Assembly (NCBI GenBank): GCA_963823755.1
Contig: CAWGMP010000023.1
Coordinates: 62,001 to 126,000, forward strand
Source of the DNA: GCA-003244245 sp963823755
GTDB lineage: Bacteria > Actinomycetota > Actinomycetes > Mycobacteriales > Pseudonocardiaceae
Reading direction: 5' to 3'
Length of the DNA: 64,000 bases
Positions 26,271 to 34,254 of the stretch are shown one piece after another (position 1 is the stretch's first letter; the number at the start of each line of letters is the position of its first letter). Both the position numbers and the translations under genes were made by a program. The notes beneath the pieces are model-generated. The model saw nothing but the letters and a program-made list of their open reading frames with translations, did not search any database and was not told the origin of the DNA.

Positions 26271-26777
26271 GTGGCCTGTTCCGATACCGAGTCCGGTTGG
26301 CATTGTGGACTCCAACGCAATGGGGTGCCAACTGATCGGGAGCGCACCATCGACAACCTCGACCGAAATACCTGCCTTGCACTCCTGGCAACCGTGAGTA
26401 TCGGTCGCGTCGGGTGGGCGACTCGGGACGGCCGCGCCATGATCCTGCCCGTGAACTTCGTCGTCGATGGGGAGAGTGTCGTCTTCAGCAGCGGTGAAGG
26501 TGACAAGCTCGACGCCGTCCACAATAGCCGGGTGATCACGTTCGAAGCTGATGCGGTGGAGCTGGCGCTCCAGTCGGGGTGGAGTGTCCTGGTCATCGGT
26601 ACCGCCGCGGTAATCACCAGTCTTGCTGAGATCCACCGCGTCGAGCAGCTCCATCTAGCCTCCTGGGTCTCCTCGCCCGATCGGGTCTTCGTCCGGCTGC
26701 CTGCCGCCGAGATCACTGGCCGGCGCCTGCCGCTGCATCCAGGTGAGATCACGATTGTGCGGCAGGTCGACCCGTAA
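26271..26777 (+). CDS. Pyridoxamine 5'-phosphate oxidase-like flavin-binding protein
   Basis: The split-barrel fold is recognised from CLALLATVSIGRVGWATRDG, AMILPVNFVVDGESVVFSSG, KLDAVHNSRVITFEADAVE and SVLVIGTAAVIT. Relatives of about 140 residues bind FMN or F420, and several (Rv3129-type) belong to the mycobacterial DosR regulon. GTG 26271 is the longest reasonable start; conservation begins near residue 28, so the GTG at 26325 is also possible. The 3' end overlaps the convergent CBS gene by 29 bases. Substrate unknown. Confidence 0.75.
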   Translation: MACSDTESGWHCGLQRNGVPTDRERTIDNLDRNTCLALLATVSIGRVGWATRDGRAMILPVNFVVDGESVVFSSGEGDKLDAVHNSRVITFEADAVELALQSGWSVLVIGTAAVITSLAEIHRVEQLHLASWVSSPDRVFVRLPAAEITGRRLPLHPGEITIVRQVDP

Positions 26778-27240
26778 GCCGGCGAGTGACCGTCGCAGGG
26801 TCGTCTCGCGCTAGCAGGCGGACCAGTTCAGCGGGCGTGACGAGGCCAAGCAACTCTCCGCTACCGGCTACCACCGGGATCCCTTCAAGCTTGAGGCGGG
26901 TGATCAGCTCGGCGGCCTCGTGCACAGTAGCGTCGGGATGCAGGGTTGGTGTTCCGAGCTCGGTCACGTCCCGCACGCGCCGTCGGTGCATCTCACCGGG
27001 TCCCCCGGAGGGCCACCACACGGCCAGGGTGCGTTCGGAGATGACCGCAACGACCCGGGTGCCCTCGCAGACCACAGCCAGGGGAGTGGCCACGTCGTGC
27101 ATGCGCTGCCACACCTCGACCACCGGATCCTGTGGGCCGACCACGAGCACCTCACGGGACATCACCGCGTTGAGCGGGATCGCAGTGATGGCCGCGGGCA
27201 GATCCGGTCTGCTGATCGTCGGGCTCTCGAGGCGGTTCAT
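26749..27240 (-). CDS. CBS-domain pair protein
   Basis: A 163-residue protein with two CBS motifs: VMSREVLVVGPQDPVVEVWQ to VVAVISERTLAVWW, and VRDVTELGTPTLHPDATVHE to GLVTPAELVRLLARDD. CBS pairs bind adenine nucleotides; stand-alone pairs such as Rv2626c-type proteins are typical of hypoxic dormancy regulons. ATG 27240 is the start by conservation. A truncated USP gene lies 5 bases upstream on the same strand, so they may be co-transcribed. Confidence 0.8.
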   Translation of the reverse strand: MNRLESPTISRPDLPAAITAIPLNAVMSREVLVVGPQDPVVEVWQRMHDVATPLAVVCEGTRVVAVISERTLAVWWPSGGPGEMHRRRVRDVTELGTPTLHPDATVHEAAELITRLKLEGIPVVAGSGELLGLVTPAELVRLLARDDPATVTRRLTGRPAAQS

Positions 27241-27245
27241 CGGCG

Positions 27246-27440
27246 TCACAGGATGGTGGCCGGAGCGCCGGCCAGGTCGGGGGTCTCTGCGAGGTCGCCA
27301 CCTAGCCCACGGCTTCCCACGACGAGCAGTCCAGTAGCCCACCGCTTGGCCTCGCCGAAGGCGGATCTCAGCGCTGCCAAGCTGCCTGCTGACCCGTCGA
27401 CGCCGACGACCACGCGTCCCCTGCTGTCGAGCTTGTTCAC
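27246..27440 (-). pseudogene. Miniature universal stress protein with internal deletion
   Basis: GTG 27440 follows a good GGAGGAG. The 64-residue product has the USP beginning (RVVVGVDGSAGSLAAL) joined directly to the ATP-binding loop region ATGLLVVGSRGLGG, then stops after APATIL. Some 60-70 residues of the fold are missing in frame and the C-terminal strand is lost, so it can hardly fold as a USP. An in-frame deletion is the simple explanation. Confidence 0.65.
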
Positions 27441-27483
27441 GGCTCCTCCTCCAGAGGTAACTCTTGTTTCCACTGTGTCCGGA

Positions 27484-27759
27484 TCAGCGTTCTGGCGCCA
27501 CGGCCCCAGGGCCACGACCGCTGGGTCCGAAGTCTCCGGACGAGGTGGCGAGGAGTGTCTGCACGGAACGTTGGTCGCCGGCCGCCTCGGTGGGCAACGT
27601 CACCATGATTCTGGTCTGTCTTCGGTCCGGTTCCGGACCGAGCACTTCAGTGCTGCGCGGGCGCAGCAGCTGCGCGCCGTCGGTGAAGCTGACCACTGGC
27701 TCGATCGAGTCGCCGTCGTTGTCATGGAGGTGTCCAATCGACGCTTTGCTGCTCCTCAA
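27484..27759 (-). CDS. Small hypothetical protein
   Basis: A 91-residue open frame starting with TTG, preceded by AGAGGGG. It contains GHLHDNDGDSIEPVVSFTDG and IMVTLPTEAAGDQRSVQTLL. No family is recognised. It occupies the space between the mini-USP and ackA on the same strand. Coding potential is uncertain. Confidence 0.3.
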   Translation of the reverse strand: MRSSKASIGHLHDNDGDSIEPVVSFTDGAQLLRPRSTEVLGPEPDRRQTRIMVTLPTEAAGDQRSVQTLLATSSGDFGPSGRGPGAVAPER

Positions 27760-27834
27760 GTCGTACCCCTCTCTTCCCGGGACCGCCTCACTCGTGGAAG
27801 GTAGCGGCAGGCCCGCGCGATCGGCGTGGACGGA

Positions 27835-28612
27835 TCAGGTTATGTGGCCGGGCTGCCCACGCACCACGGCGGCTGCGCCGCGGGCCAGTTCCACGTCTTC
27901 CCGGGCGTGTATCAGCAACACCGCGACCGGCGCCCCGGGTGACTCAGAAGCGCATCGTGCGCCGCCTTTGTCGTTGAGCTCATGGTCCAGCTGGATATCA
28001 AGCAGGCCCAGGCTGGTCGCCAGTTCAGCGCGGAGCCACGCCGAGTGCTCCGCGACGCCACCGGTGAGCACCAACGCATCCAGGCACTCCAACGACGACG
28101 CCGCAGCGGCGATCTCCCGGCGCAGCCGGTGCAAGTAGGTCCGCACCGCGGTAGTCGCCTCCGGGTCACCCGTAGCTCTGTTGGCGAGTACCTCACGCAT
28201 GTCCCCACTGCCACCCGCCAGCCCGGCAAGGCCGGCGCGCTGCGTCAGCGCGGCGCCGAGCTGCTCGGTATCCAGCCCACTGGTCCGGATCAGGTGCAGG
28301 ACCAGCCCCGGATCGAGTGAGCCGCTTCGGGTTGCCATCACGACACCGTCGGCGGGAGTGAAGCCCATTGAGGTGTCCACGCTGCGACCACCGTGGCCCA
28401 GGCCGGTTCTCGCCGTGCACGAACCGCACCGCCACCGCGTCGATGGGTTCGTAGCGCAACGCCAGGTCCTGTAGTTCCCACCAGGATGTGTGGCCAGACC
28501 AGTGCGCCACGGTATGCCCGAAGCGCAGCGTCTCGTCGTCCAGTACAGCGAGTTTCAGGCTCGAGGAGCCCGGGTTGAGGGTGAGTACCCGCAGTGGGCG
28601 ATCGATCGGCAC
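27835..28612 (-). pseudogene. ackA: Acetate kinase with central deletion and frame change
   Basis: AckA phosphorylates acetate with ATP. The N-terminal part RVLTLNPGSSSLKLAVLDD to VAVRFVHGE is followed almost at once, in another frame, by GHGGRSVDTSMGFTPADGVV and MATRSGSLDPG, then the normal C terminus (ECLDALVLTGGVAEHSAWLR). In intact enzymes about 130-140 residues separate these parts, including the catalytic Asp, the active-site His and an essential Arg. So the catalytic centre is deleted. GTG 28612 is a likely start. Acetate kinase genes are usual companions of DosR-type regulons, as the neighbours are here. Confidence 0.8.
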
Positions 28613-28680
28613 TTCCTGCCGCACCGCCCCGTCATGTCCACCGGGCGACGGGACGGCACTGGCGGTGCGCATCGGCCGAT

Positions 28681-29406
28681 TCAGCTCTCCGGGTGCTGTG
28701 GACGCATCGTGCCCTGCTCCCGCATGGTCGCGCCGAACACCGCGACTTGCGTGCGCCGCTCCATCTGCAGTTTGGCCAGCAGCCGCGACACGTGGTTTTT
28801 CACCGTCTTTTCCGCCAGGTACAGCCGTGCGCCGATTTCTCGGTTGGACAGGCCATCGGCGATCAACGCCAGCACCGCCCGCTCCCGCTCGGATAGTGCC
28901 TCCCACCGTGGGTCGGCGGCCGGTGACCCCTCACGTAGCCGGGTGAGCACGGTGGCGGTCACTGCGGGGTCCAGCAGTGACTGGCCCTGGGACACCCGGT
29001 GCACCGCGTCGACCAGGTCGGTGCCGCGGATCTGTTTGAGGACGTATCCCGCGGCTCCGGCCATGATCGCGGCAAACAACGCCTCGTCGTCTTCATAGGA
29101 AGTCAGGATCAAGCACGCGATCGAGGGCAACGAGGACCGGATCTCCCGGCATACCTCGATGCCGCTGCCGTCGGGTAACCGGGCATCGAGCACCGCGACG
29201 TCGGGATGTACAGCGGGGATGCGGCGCAACGCCTCATCGGCCCGGCCTGCCTCCCCCACGACCTCGATGTCGCCGCTCTGTTCGAGCATTTCCCGCAGCC
29301 CACACCGGACTACCTCGTGATCATCGAGCAGGAACACCCGCACAGCGGTGCGCCCGGCACCGTCCTCTTCCCGGCCCATATCGTTCATCGTGCCTGGTGA
29401 ACTCAC
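28681..29406 (-). CDS. devR: DevR/DosR-like NarL-family response regulator
   Basis: A receiver domain (RVFLLDDHEVVRCGLREML; phospho-acceptor in VLDARLPDG at Asp74, equal to Asp54 when about 20 N-terminal residues are discounted; switch Lys in GYVLKQIRG) is followed by a LuxR-type HTH: LSERERAVLALIADGLSNRE and LYLAEKTVKNHVSRLLAKL, MERRTQVAVF. The HTH is nearly that of mycobacterial DosR, so the DNA target may be similar. The kinase DevS lies at 16275-18002. GTG 29406 overlaps the end of an upstream fragment gene; ATG 29388 is an alternative start. Confidence 0.9.
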   Translation of the reverse strand: MSSPGTMNDMGREEDGAGRTAVRVFLLDDHEVVRCGLREMLEQSGDIEVVGEAGRADEALRRIPAVHPDVAVLDARLPDGSGIEVCREIRSSLPSIACLILTSYEDDEALFAAIMAGAAGYVLKQIRGTDLVDAVHRVSQGQSLLDPAVTATVLTRLREGSPAADPRWEALSERERAVLALIADGLSNREIGARLYLAEKTVKNHVSRLLAKLQMERRTQVAVFGATMREQGTMRPQHPES

Positions 29407-29615
29407 TCGGGGCTACTAGCGGTCGAATCCCGCACGATCGCGACCGGGCATAGCGCCACGTACAACAGTGATCGGCTGATGGAATCGAGCGCCATGCCGG
29501 GAAGAACAGCTATCACCGGGCCGGTCATCAGGGTATTGATCACCGGATCCGCAGGCCCAGGGTGCTGGTCTTTCATCCGGGGGTCATGGATGGTTGCCAT
29601 GTCTTCCAGGCTCAT
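29403..29615 (-). pseudogene. CBS/USP-like C-terminal fragment upstream of devR
   Basis: The frame reads DPVINTLMTGPVIAVLPGMA then LDSISRSLLYVALCPVAIVR. The second part resembles the last strand of a universal stress protein (S-R-x-L-L-x-x-x-x-C-P-V-x-I-V), the first the start of a CBS or USP unit. It is far too short for either fold, so it is probably a deletion derivative. Its stop overlaps the devR start, suggesting that the original gene was co-translated with devR. Confidence 0.45.
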
Positions 29616-29752
29616 CACTGACGCTGGTCGCCGGCAGTGCCGAACGGCCGCAGGGGCCGGGACGTTGGACTCGTTCCGTGCTGAGCCGATCTTGCGGGCG
29701 GTACCCACAGGGCAGGAGGACCGGCCCGGCAGTCCTCCTCCTGGCAGAGGGA

Positions 29753-30178
29753 TCAGCGATCGAACTTGGTCGTGAGGATGATCGACGACGTGGTGCGATC
29801 GACGCCGGGGATACCGCCGATGCGATCGAGGATGCAGTCGATCTCCGCCGTGCGCTCGGCGGCGACCACCGCGATCAGGTCGAACGGCCCGCTCACCGTA
29901 TGCAGTGTGCGGACACCAGCGATCCGGCGCAGCGTCTGCTGCACGTGGTCACCCCGCTTAAGGTCGATGGTGATGGCGACATGGGCGGTGACGCGCCGCC
30001 CGGTCGCCGCCGGCCCGAGCCGGACGGTGTAACCAGTGATCACACCGCTGCGTTCGAGGCGGCCGATGCGGTCCTGCAGTGTCGAGCGGGCCACGTGTAG
30101 TCGTTTCGCCATCACCGTGACCGACTGGCGGGCATCGTCGACGAGCAGGTCGACGATCCGCTGGTCGAGATGGTCCAT
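29753..30178 (-). CDS. Lrp/AsnC-family regulator
   Basis: A 141-residue Lrp-type protein: HTH (LDQRIVDLLVDDARQSVTVM, LHVARSTLQDRIGRLERSG) and RAM/AsnC ligand domain (VAITIDLKRGDHVQQTL, TVSGPFDLIAVVAAE, GVDRTTSSIILTTKFDR). Start ATG 30178. It is divergent from the lysine-degradation genes that begin at 30335, so it is their likely regulator, with an amino acid (lysine or aminoadipate) as the effector. Confidence 0.85.
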   Translation of the reverse strand: MDHLDQRIVDLLVDDARQSVTVMAKRLHVARSTLQDRIGRLERSGVITGYTVRLGPAATGRRVTAHVAITIDLKRGDHVQQTLRRIAGVRTLHTVSGPFDLIAVVAAERTAEIDCILDRIGGIPGVDRTTSSIILTTKFDR

Positions 30179-30334
30179 GGACGCATTCTCGCCGATCTGA
30201 CGTCGGACGCCGGCGTTCTGCCGGATCAGGAACCGGTATCGAGCGATGAACCGGGCCGATGTGGCGGCGGCTGATCGTACGTTCAACCTATGAGGTCCCT
30301 CCGCCGCGGCAGCCGCAACAGGACCGGCCCGACG

Positions 30335-31319
30335 ATGTCCGCCGATCGCACCCGGGCCCTCGTCGTCGGCGCTGGCAAGATCGGCACCGCCGTCACCATC
30401 CTGCTGGCCTCGACGCCCGACTACGACGTGACCGTGCTGGACCGTTCTGAGCGGGCGCTGCGGACGGCGGACGGTCTGGGGGTGCGCCGGCGCCCACTAT
30501 TTCGACCTCACCGAGGATCGGGCATCGGCTCGGGCGGTCGCCGCCATGGCACAGGATGTCCCGGCGGTACTCATGCCCCAGTGTGGCCTCGCGCCGGGCT
30601 TTGTGTCGGTGGCCGCTGCCGCGCTGGCCAGTTCGTTCGACGAGTTGCGTTCGGTGCTCATGCGGGTTGGTGCCCTGCCCCAGTTCTCGACCAACGCGCT
30701 GAAGTACAACCTGACCTGGTCGACCGACGGTCTGATCAACGAGTACTGCAACCCCTGCGAGGCCATCGTCGACGGCGAGCTACGCGAAGTGTCTCCGCTT
30801 GAAGAGCTGGAGGCGTTCTCCCTGGCTGGCATCGCCTACGAGGCGTTCAACACCTCGGGCGGGCTGGGCACATTGTGCGAGAGCTTCCGCGGTCGGGTCG
30901 AGGCGCTTAACTACAAGACCGTGCGCTACCCCGGTCACTGCGAGATCGTGAAGCTGCTGGCGCGGGACCTCCGGCTGGCTCGTCGGCGTGACGTGCTCAA
31001 GGATGTGCTCGAGACCGCCATACCAGCGACCGACCAGGACGTGGTGTTGGTCTTTGTGAGTGTGTCAGGCACGCGTGACGGGGTGCTCACCCAGGAGAGC
31101 TTCACCTGCAAGGTCTATGCGGCGGATGTAGGCGGCCGGCGGCTCTCGGCTATCCAGCTCACCACCGCGGCGGGGATCTGCACCATGGCTGACCTGGTCC
31201 GGGAGGAGAAGCTGCCGACGTCCGGGTTCGTCCGGCAGGAGGAGTGCGCGTTGGAGGAGTTCCTGGCAAACCGGTTCGGGTCGCTCTACCTGCAAGGCAG
31301 GGAGGTGGCCACGACATGA
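30335..31319 (+). pseudogene. Saccharopine dehydrogenase-like protein with internal deletion
   Basis: The Rossmann start RALVVGAGKIGTAVTILLAS is followed, after VTVLDRSERALRTADGLGV, by a jump in frame near 30486 to AHYFDLTEDRASARAVAAM. About 55 residues usually lying between these (second half of the NAD domain) are missing. From MAQDVPAVLMPQCGLAPGFV onwards the gene is intact, with NEYCNPCEAIVDGELREVSP and GGLGTLCESFRGRVEALNYK. The enzyme would act on saccharopine or a related imine to give aminoadipate semialdehyde. It overlaps the aldehyde dehydrogenase by ATGA. Confidence 0.75.
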
Positions 31320-32875
31320 GCTCCGAGGACACGACCATCCGCGGCGTGGACCGTGACGGCATCCTCCGGGCGGTCGGGCTCGACCCGGCGGAGTTGTCCG
31401 ATGGCGAGTTGGTCGCCCGCAGCCCCATCGACGGCGCGGTGATCGGCCGGCTGATGCCTACCTCCCCGCACGAGGTCAACGCCGCTGTTGACCGGGCGGC
31501 CGGCACGTTCGTCCGTTGGCGCTCGGTGCCGGCACCCAAGCGGGGTGAGCTGGTCCGCCTGTTCGGCGCGGAGCTGCGGGCTCACAAGGACGCCCTGGCC
31601 GCGGTGGTCACGCTGGAGACCGGCAAGATCCTGGCCGAGGCCGGTGGTGAGGTGCAGGAGATGATCGACGTCTGCGACTTCGCCGTCGGCCTGTCCCGGC
31701 AGCTCTACGGCAAGACCATCGCCTCGGAGCGGGCTGGGCACCGCATGATGGAGACCTGGCACCCGCTCGGCGTGGTCGGCATCATCTCGGCGTTCAACTT
31801 CCCGGCGGCGGTGTGGTCGTGGAACACCGCGGTCGCGCTGGTCTGCGGCGATCCGGTGGTGTGGAAGCCGTCGGAGAAGGCGCCGTTATCGGCGCTAGCC
31901 TGCCAGTCGATCTTCGCACGTGCCCTGCGCGGCTACACCGCGACTAGCGGCAGTGACGAGGGCTGGAGTGGACTATCCGCTGTTCTGCTCGGCGGTCGGG
32001 ACACCGGCCGGGCGTTGGTCTCCGATCTCCGGGTGGCCCTGGCCTCAGCAACCGGGTCGGTTCCCATGGGTCGTGAGGTCGGGCCGGTCGTGGCTGAGCG
32101 GTTCGGGCGTGTGCTGCTCGAACTGGGCGGCAACAATGCCGTGATCGTGGCTCCGTCTGCCGATCTCGATCTCGCGGTCAGGGCCATCCTGTTCGCGGCG
32201 GTCGGCACTGCAGGCCAACGCTGCACCACCCTGCGCCGGTTGATCGTCCACGAGTCGATCGCCGACGATCTCGTCACCAGCCTGCGGCGACGCTACGACA
32301 CCCTGCCCATCGGCGACCCGTTCGATCCCGTCACCGTGGTCGGTCCCCTGATCGACGCCGCGGCCTTAGACGGGATGGACAAGGCCCTGGCGGCCGCCCG
32401 AACCGATGGTGGCATCGTCCATGGCGGGGGGCGGGTGTTGGCCGACGAGTTCCCGAGGGCCTATTACGCCCGACCGGCCCTGGTGGAGATGCCGGCCCAG
32501 ACCGAGGTCGTGCGGCGTGAGACGTTCGCCCCGATCCTCTACGTGTTGCGCTACGACGAGTTCGATAAGGCCATCGCCATCCACAACGACGTCACCCAGG
32601 GACTGTCGTCGGGCATCTTCACCAACGACCTGCGGGAAGCCGAGCAGTTCCTGGCCGCCGCAGGGTCGGACTGCGGCATCGCCAACGTGAACATCGGGCC
32701 CTCCGGCGCCGAGGTCGGTGGGGCCTTCGGCGGTGAGAAGGAGACCGGTGGTGGCCGGGAGTCGGGGTCTGACTCCTGGCGTTCGTACATGCGACGATCG
32801 ACGGCCACGATCAACTTCTCGACCGAGTTGCCGCTGGCGCAAGGCATCGAGTTCGGCCGGCAGGATCCAGCATGA
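31316..32875 (+). CDS. amaB: Aminoadipate-semialdehyde dehydrogenase (ALDH family)
   Basis: A 519-residue aldehyde dehydrogenase of the ALDH7-like group: IISAFNFPAAVWSWNTAVAL, general base Glu in LLELGGNNAVIV, catalytic Cys in GTAGQRCTTLRRL, and GEKETGGGRESGSDSWRSYM. ALDH7/AmaB enzymes oxidise 2-aminoadipate semialdehyde to 2-aminoadipate. The segment ALASATGSVPMGREVGP is typical, with A in place of the usual F/V before SATGS. The ATG overlaps the SDH stop, and its own stop overlaps the HglS start, giving a tight three-gene operon. Confidence 0.9.
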   Translation: MSSEDTTIRGVDRDGILRAVGLDPAELSDGELVARSPIDGAVIGRLMPTSPHEVNAAVDRAAGTFVRWRSVPAPKRGELVRLFGAELRAHKDALAAVVTLETGKILAEAGGEVQEMIDVCDFAVGLSRQLYGKTIASERAGHRMMETWHPLGVVGIISAFNFPAAVWSWNTAVALVCGDPVVWKPSEKAPLSALACQSIFARALRGYTATSGSDEGWSGLSAVLLGGRDTGRALVSDLRVALASATGSVPMGREVGPVVAERFGRVLLELGGNNAVIVAPSADLDLAVRAILFAAVGTAGQRCTTLRRLIVHESIADDLVTSLRRRYDTLPIGDPFDPVTVVGPLIDAAALDGMDKALAAARTDGGIVHGGGRVLADEFPRAYYARPALVEMPAQTEVVRRETFAPILYVLRYDEFDKAIAIHNDVTQGLSSGIFTNDLREAEQFLAAAGSDCGIANVNIGPSGAEVGGAFGGEKETGGGRESGSDSWRSYMRRSTATINFSTELPLAQGIEFGRQDPA

Positions 32876-33879
32876 ACGAACTGCTCACGAGGCTGGTCGG
32901 TCCGCAACGGTGCGAGCAGCTGCCGGCCGATGTCGCCGTCCCGCCGCAGTTGGCCGGCGACGAGCAACCCCGGGACCAGTCCAGCCGCGCTGCGGTGGCG
33001 ATGGCGATGAGCCTGATGCTGTTCGAGGACCTGCTGGCCCGTGTCCCCAGCGGGGCACGCTACGTGGCCAGCCAGCGCGACCGAGGGCGCCAGGTCGTGT
33101 TCGACCACGGTGCCGTCCGGACGGTCGACTGGCACGAGACCGGGCAGCTGCCGCCGGGTGCCGAGCTGTTCCACCGGCTGCTGGTCCCGCTCGGTTACCA
33201 GGAAGTGGGGCGCTACCCATTGGACCGCATCCACATGACCGGGCGGGTGTTCACCCACGCCGACCTTCCCGAGCAGGTGCCGCAGTACTTCGTGTCCGAA
33301 CTGCACGTCGACCGTCTGGACCCGGAGGCCCACGAGGCCGTGACCCGAACGGTCGGCAACTCGGTGGATCCGCTGGGCGACGACGCGCTCTCGCTACTCG
33401 ACCACCTGGCCGGGCGGGGTCGGGTGGCGCTGGACGACGCCGCCCGCCTGATCCCGATGCTGGTGTCATGCTTCGGGCGTCATCATCCCGACCCGCGGCT
33501 CGACGACTACGAGACCCTGCTCCGTGATTCGGCCGAGATGGCCTGGATCGCGACCGAGGGCAACGCCTTCAACCACGCCGCCGACCGGGTCGCCGACGTC
33601 GAGACGCTGGCCGACGTGCTGCGCCACGACTGGTCCCTGAAAGACAGGGTCGAATACTCCCGCAGCGGGCGGGTCCGCCAGACGGCGCTACAGGCCGACC
33701 CGGTCGTGCGTCGGTTCCAGGATGGCAGCGGAGCCGGCATCGCGCACGAGGTCCCCGGCTCGTTCTTCGAGTTCATCACCCGCGACTTCCGGCCCGACGG
33801 CAGGCTTGACCTCACCTTCGATGCCGGCAACGCCCAAGGCATCTTCCGTATGACCGCACACCGACCGAAAGGCCGGTAA
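32872..33879 (+). CDS. hglS: 2-oxoadipate dioxygenase/decarboxylase (HglS, DUF1338)
   Basis: A 335-residue DUF1338 protein. HglS is an Fe(II) enzyme that converts 2-oxoadipate plus O2 to D-2-hydroxyglutarate, closing the bacterial aminoadipate route of lysine catabolism. The metal ligands can be placed: His79 in VVFDHGAVRTV, His235 in EGNAFNHAADRV and Glu300 in GSFFEFITRD. The length is short compared with the 440-460 residues of proteobacterial enzymes, lacking their middle insertions, but the core motifs are in order. The arginine pocket region (MAMSLMLFEDLLAR) is present. Co-translated with the aldehyde dehydrogenase. Confidence 0.85.
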   Translation: MNELLTRLVGPQRCEQLPADVAVPPQLAGDEQPRDQSSRAAVAMAMSLMLFEDLLARVPSGARYVASQRDRGRQVVFDHGAVRTVDWHETGQLPPGAELFHRLLVPLGYQEVGRYPLDRIHMTGRVFTHADLPEQVPQYFVSELHVDRLDPEAHEAVTRTVGNSVDPLGDDALSLLDHLAGRGRVALDDAARLIPMLVSCFGRHHPDPRLDDYETLLRDSAEMAWIATEGNAFNHAADRVADVETLADVLRHDWSLKDRVEYSRSGRVRQTALQADPVVRRFQDGSGAGIAHEVPGSFFEFITRDFRPDGRLDLTFDAGNAQGIFRMTAHRPKGR

Positions 33880-33964
33880 CAGTGGCCTCGGCTGGGGCCG
33901 ACAGAGTAGCTGTTCAGCTGGTTGATGGTCGTGTCGTGTCGCTACCGGTGCCGAGGTCGTAGCC

Positions 33965-34189
33965 TTGGATGATCTTGAGATGTCGGATTCCGGTTCGTTG
34001 GAGGCGTTGGTCGAGCGGTTGCTCGTGCGTGTCCGCGAGTTGGAGTCGGTGGTGGTGGGGCAGCGACGGGTGATCGTTGAGCAGGCGGATCGGATCGTGG
34101 AGCTGGAGCGCCTTGTCGATCTGCCCGAATTGCCGGGAACCGCGGGCCTCCCACCGTCGACTCTTCTTCTAGAGCCTGAGGTTGGCTGA
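33965..34189 (+). pseudogene. IS66-type transposase N-terminal fragment
   Basis: The frame reads LEALVERLLVRVRELESVVV, GQRRVIVEQADRIVELERLV and then an unrelated tail ending at TGA. The leucine-zipper-like start of IS66 (TnpC) transposases has exactly this kind of heptad pattern, followed normally by a SRNSSKPPS motif that is missing here. Only the first 45 residues survive. No terminal inverted repeat could be identified. Confidence 0.5.
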
Positions 34190-34254
34190 CCACGGCCGTG
34201 GGGAGGCTCAGCACCGACACACTCGACACACTCGACACGATCGAGGAGGCCCAC

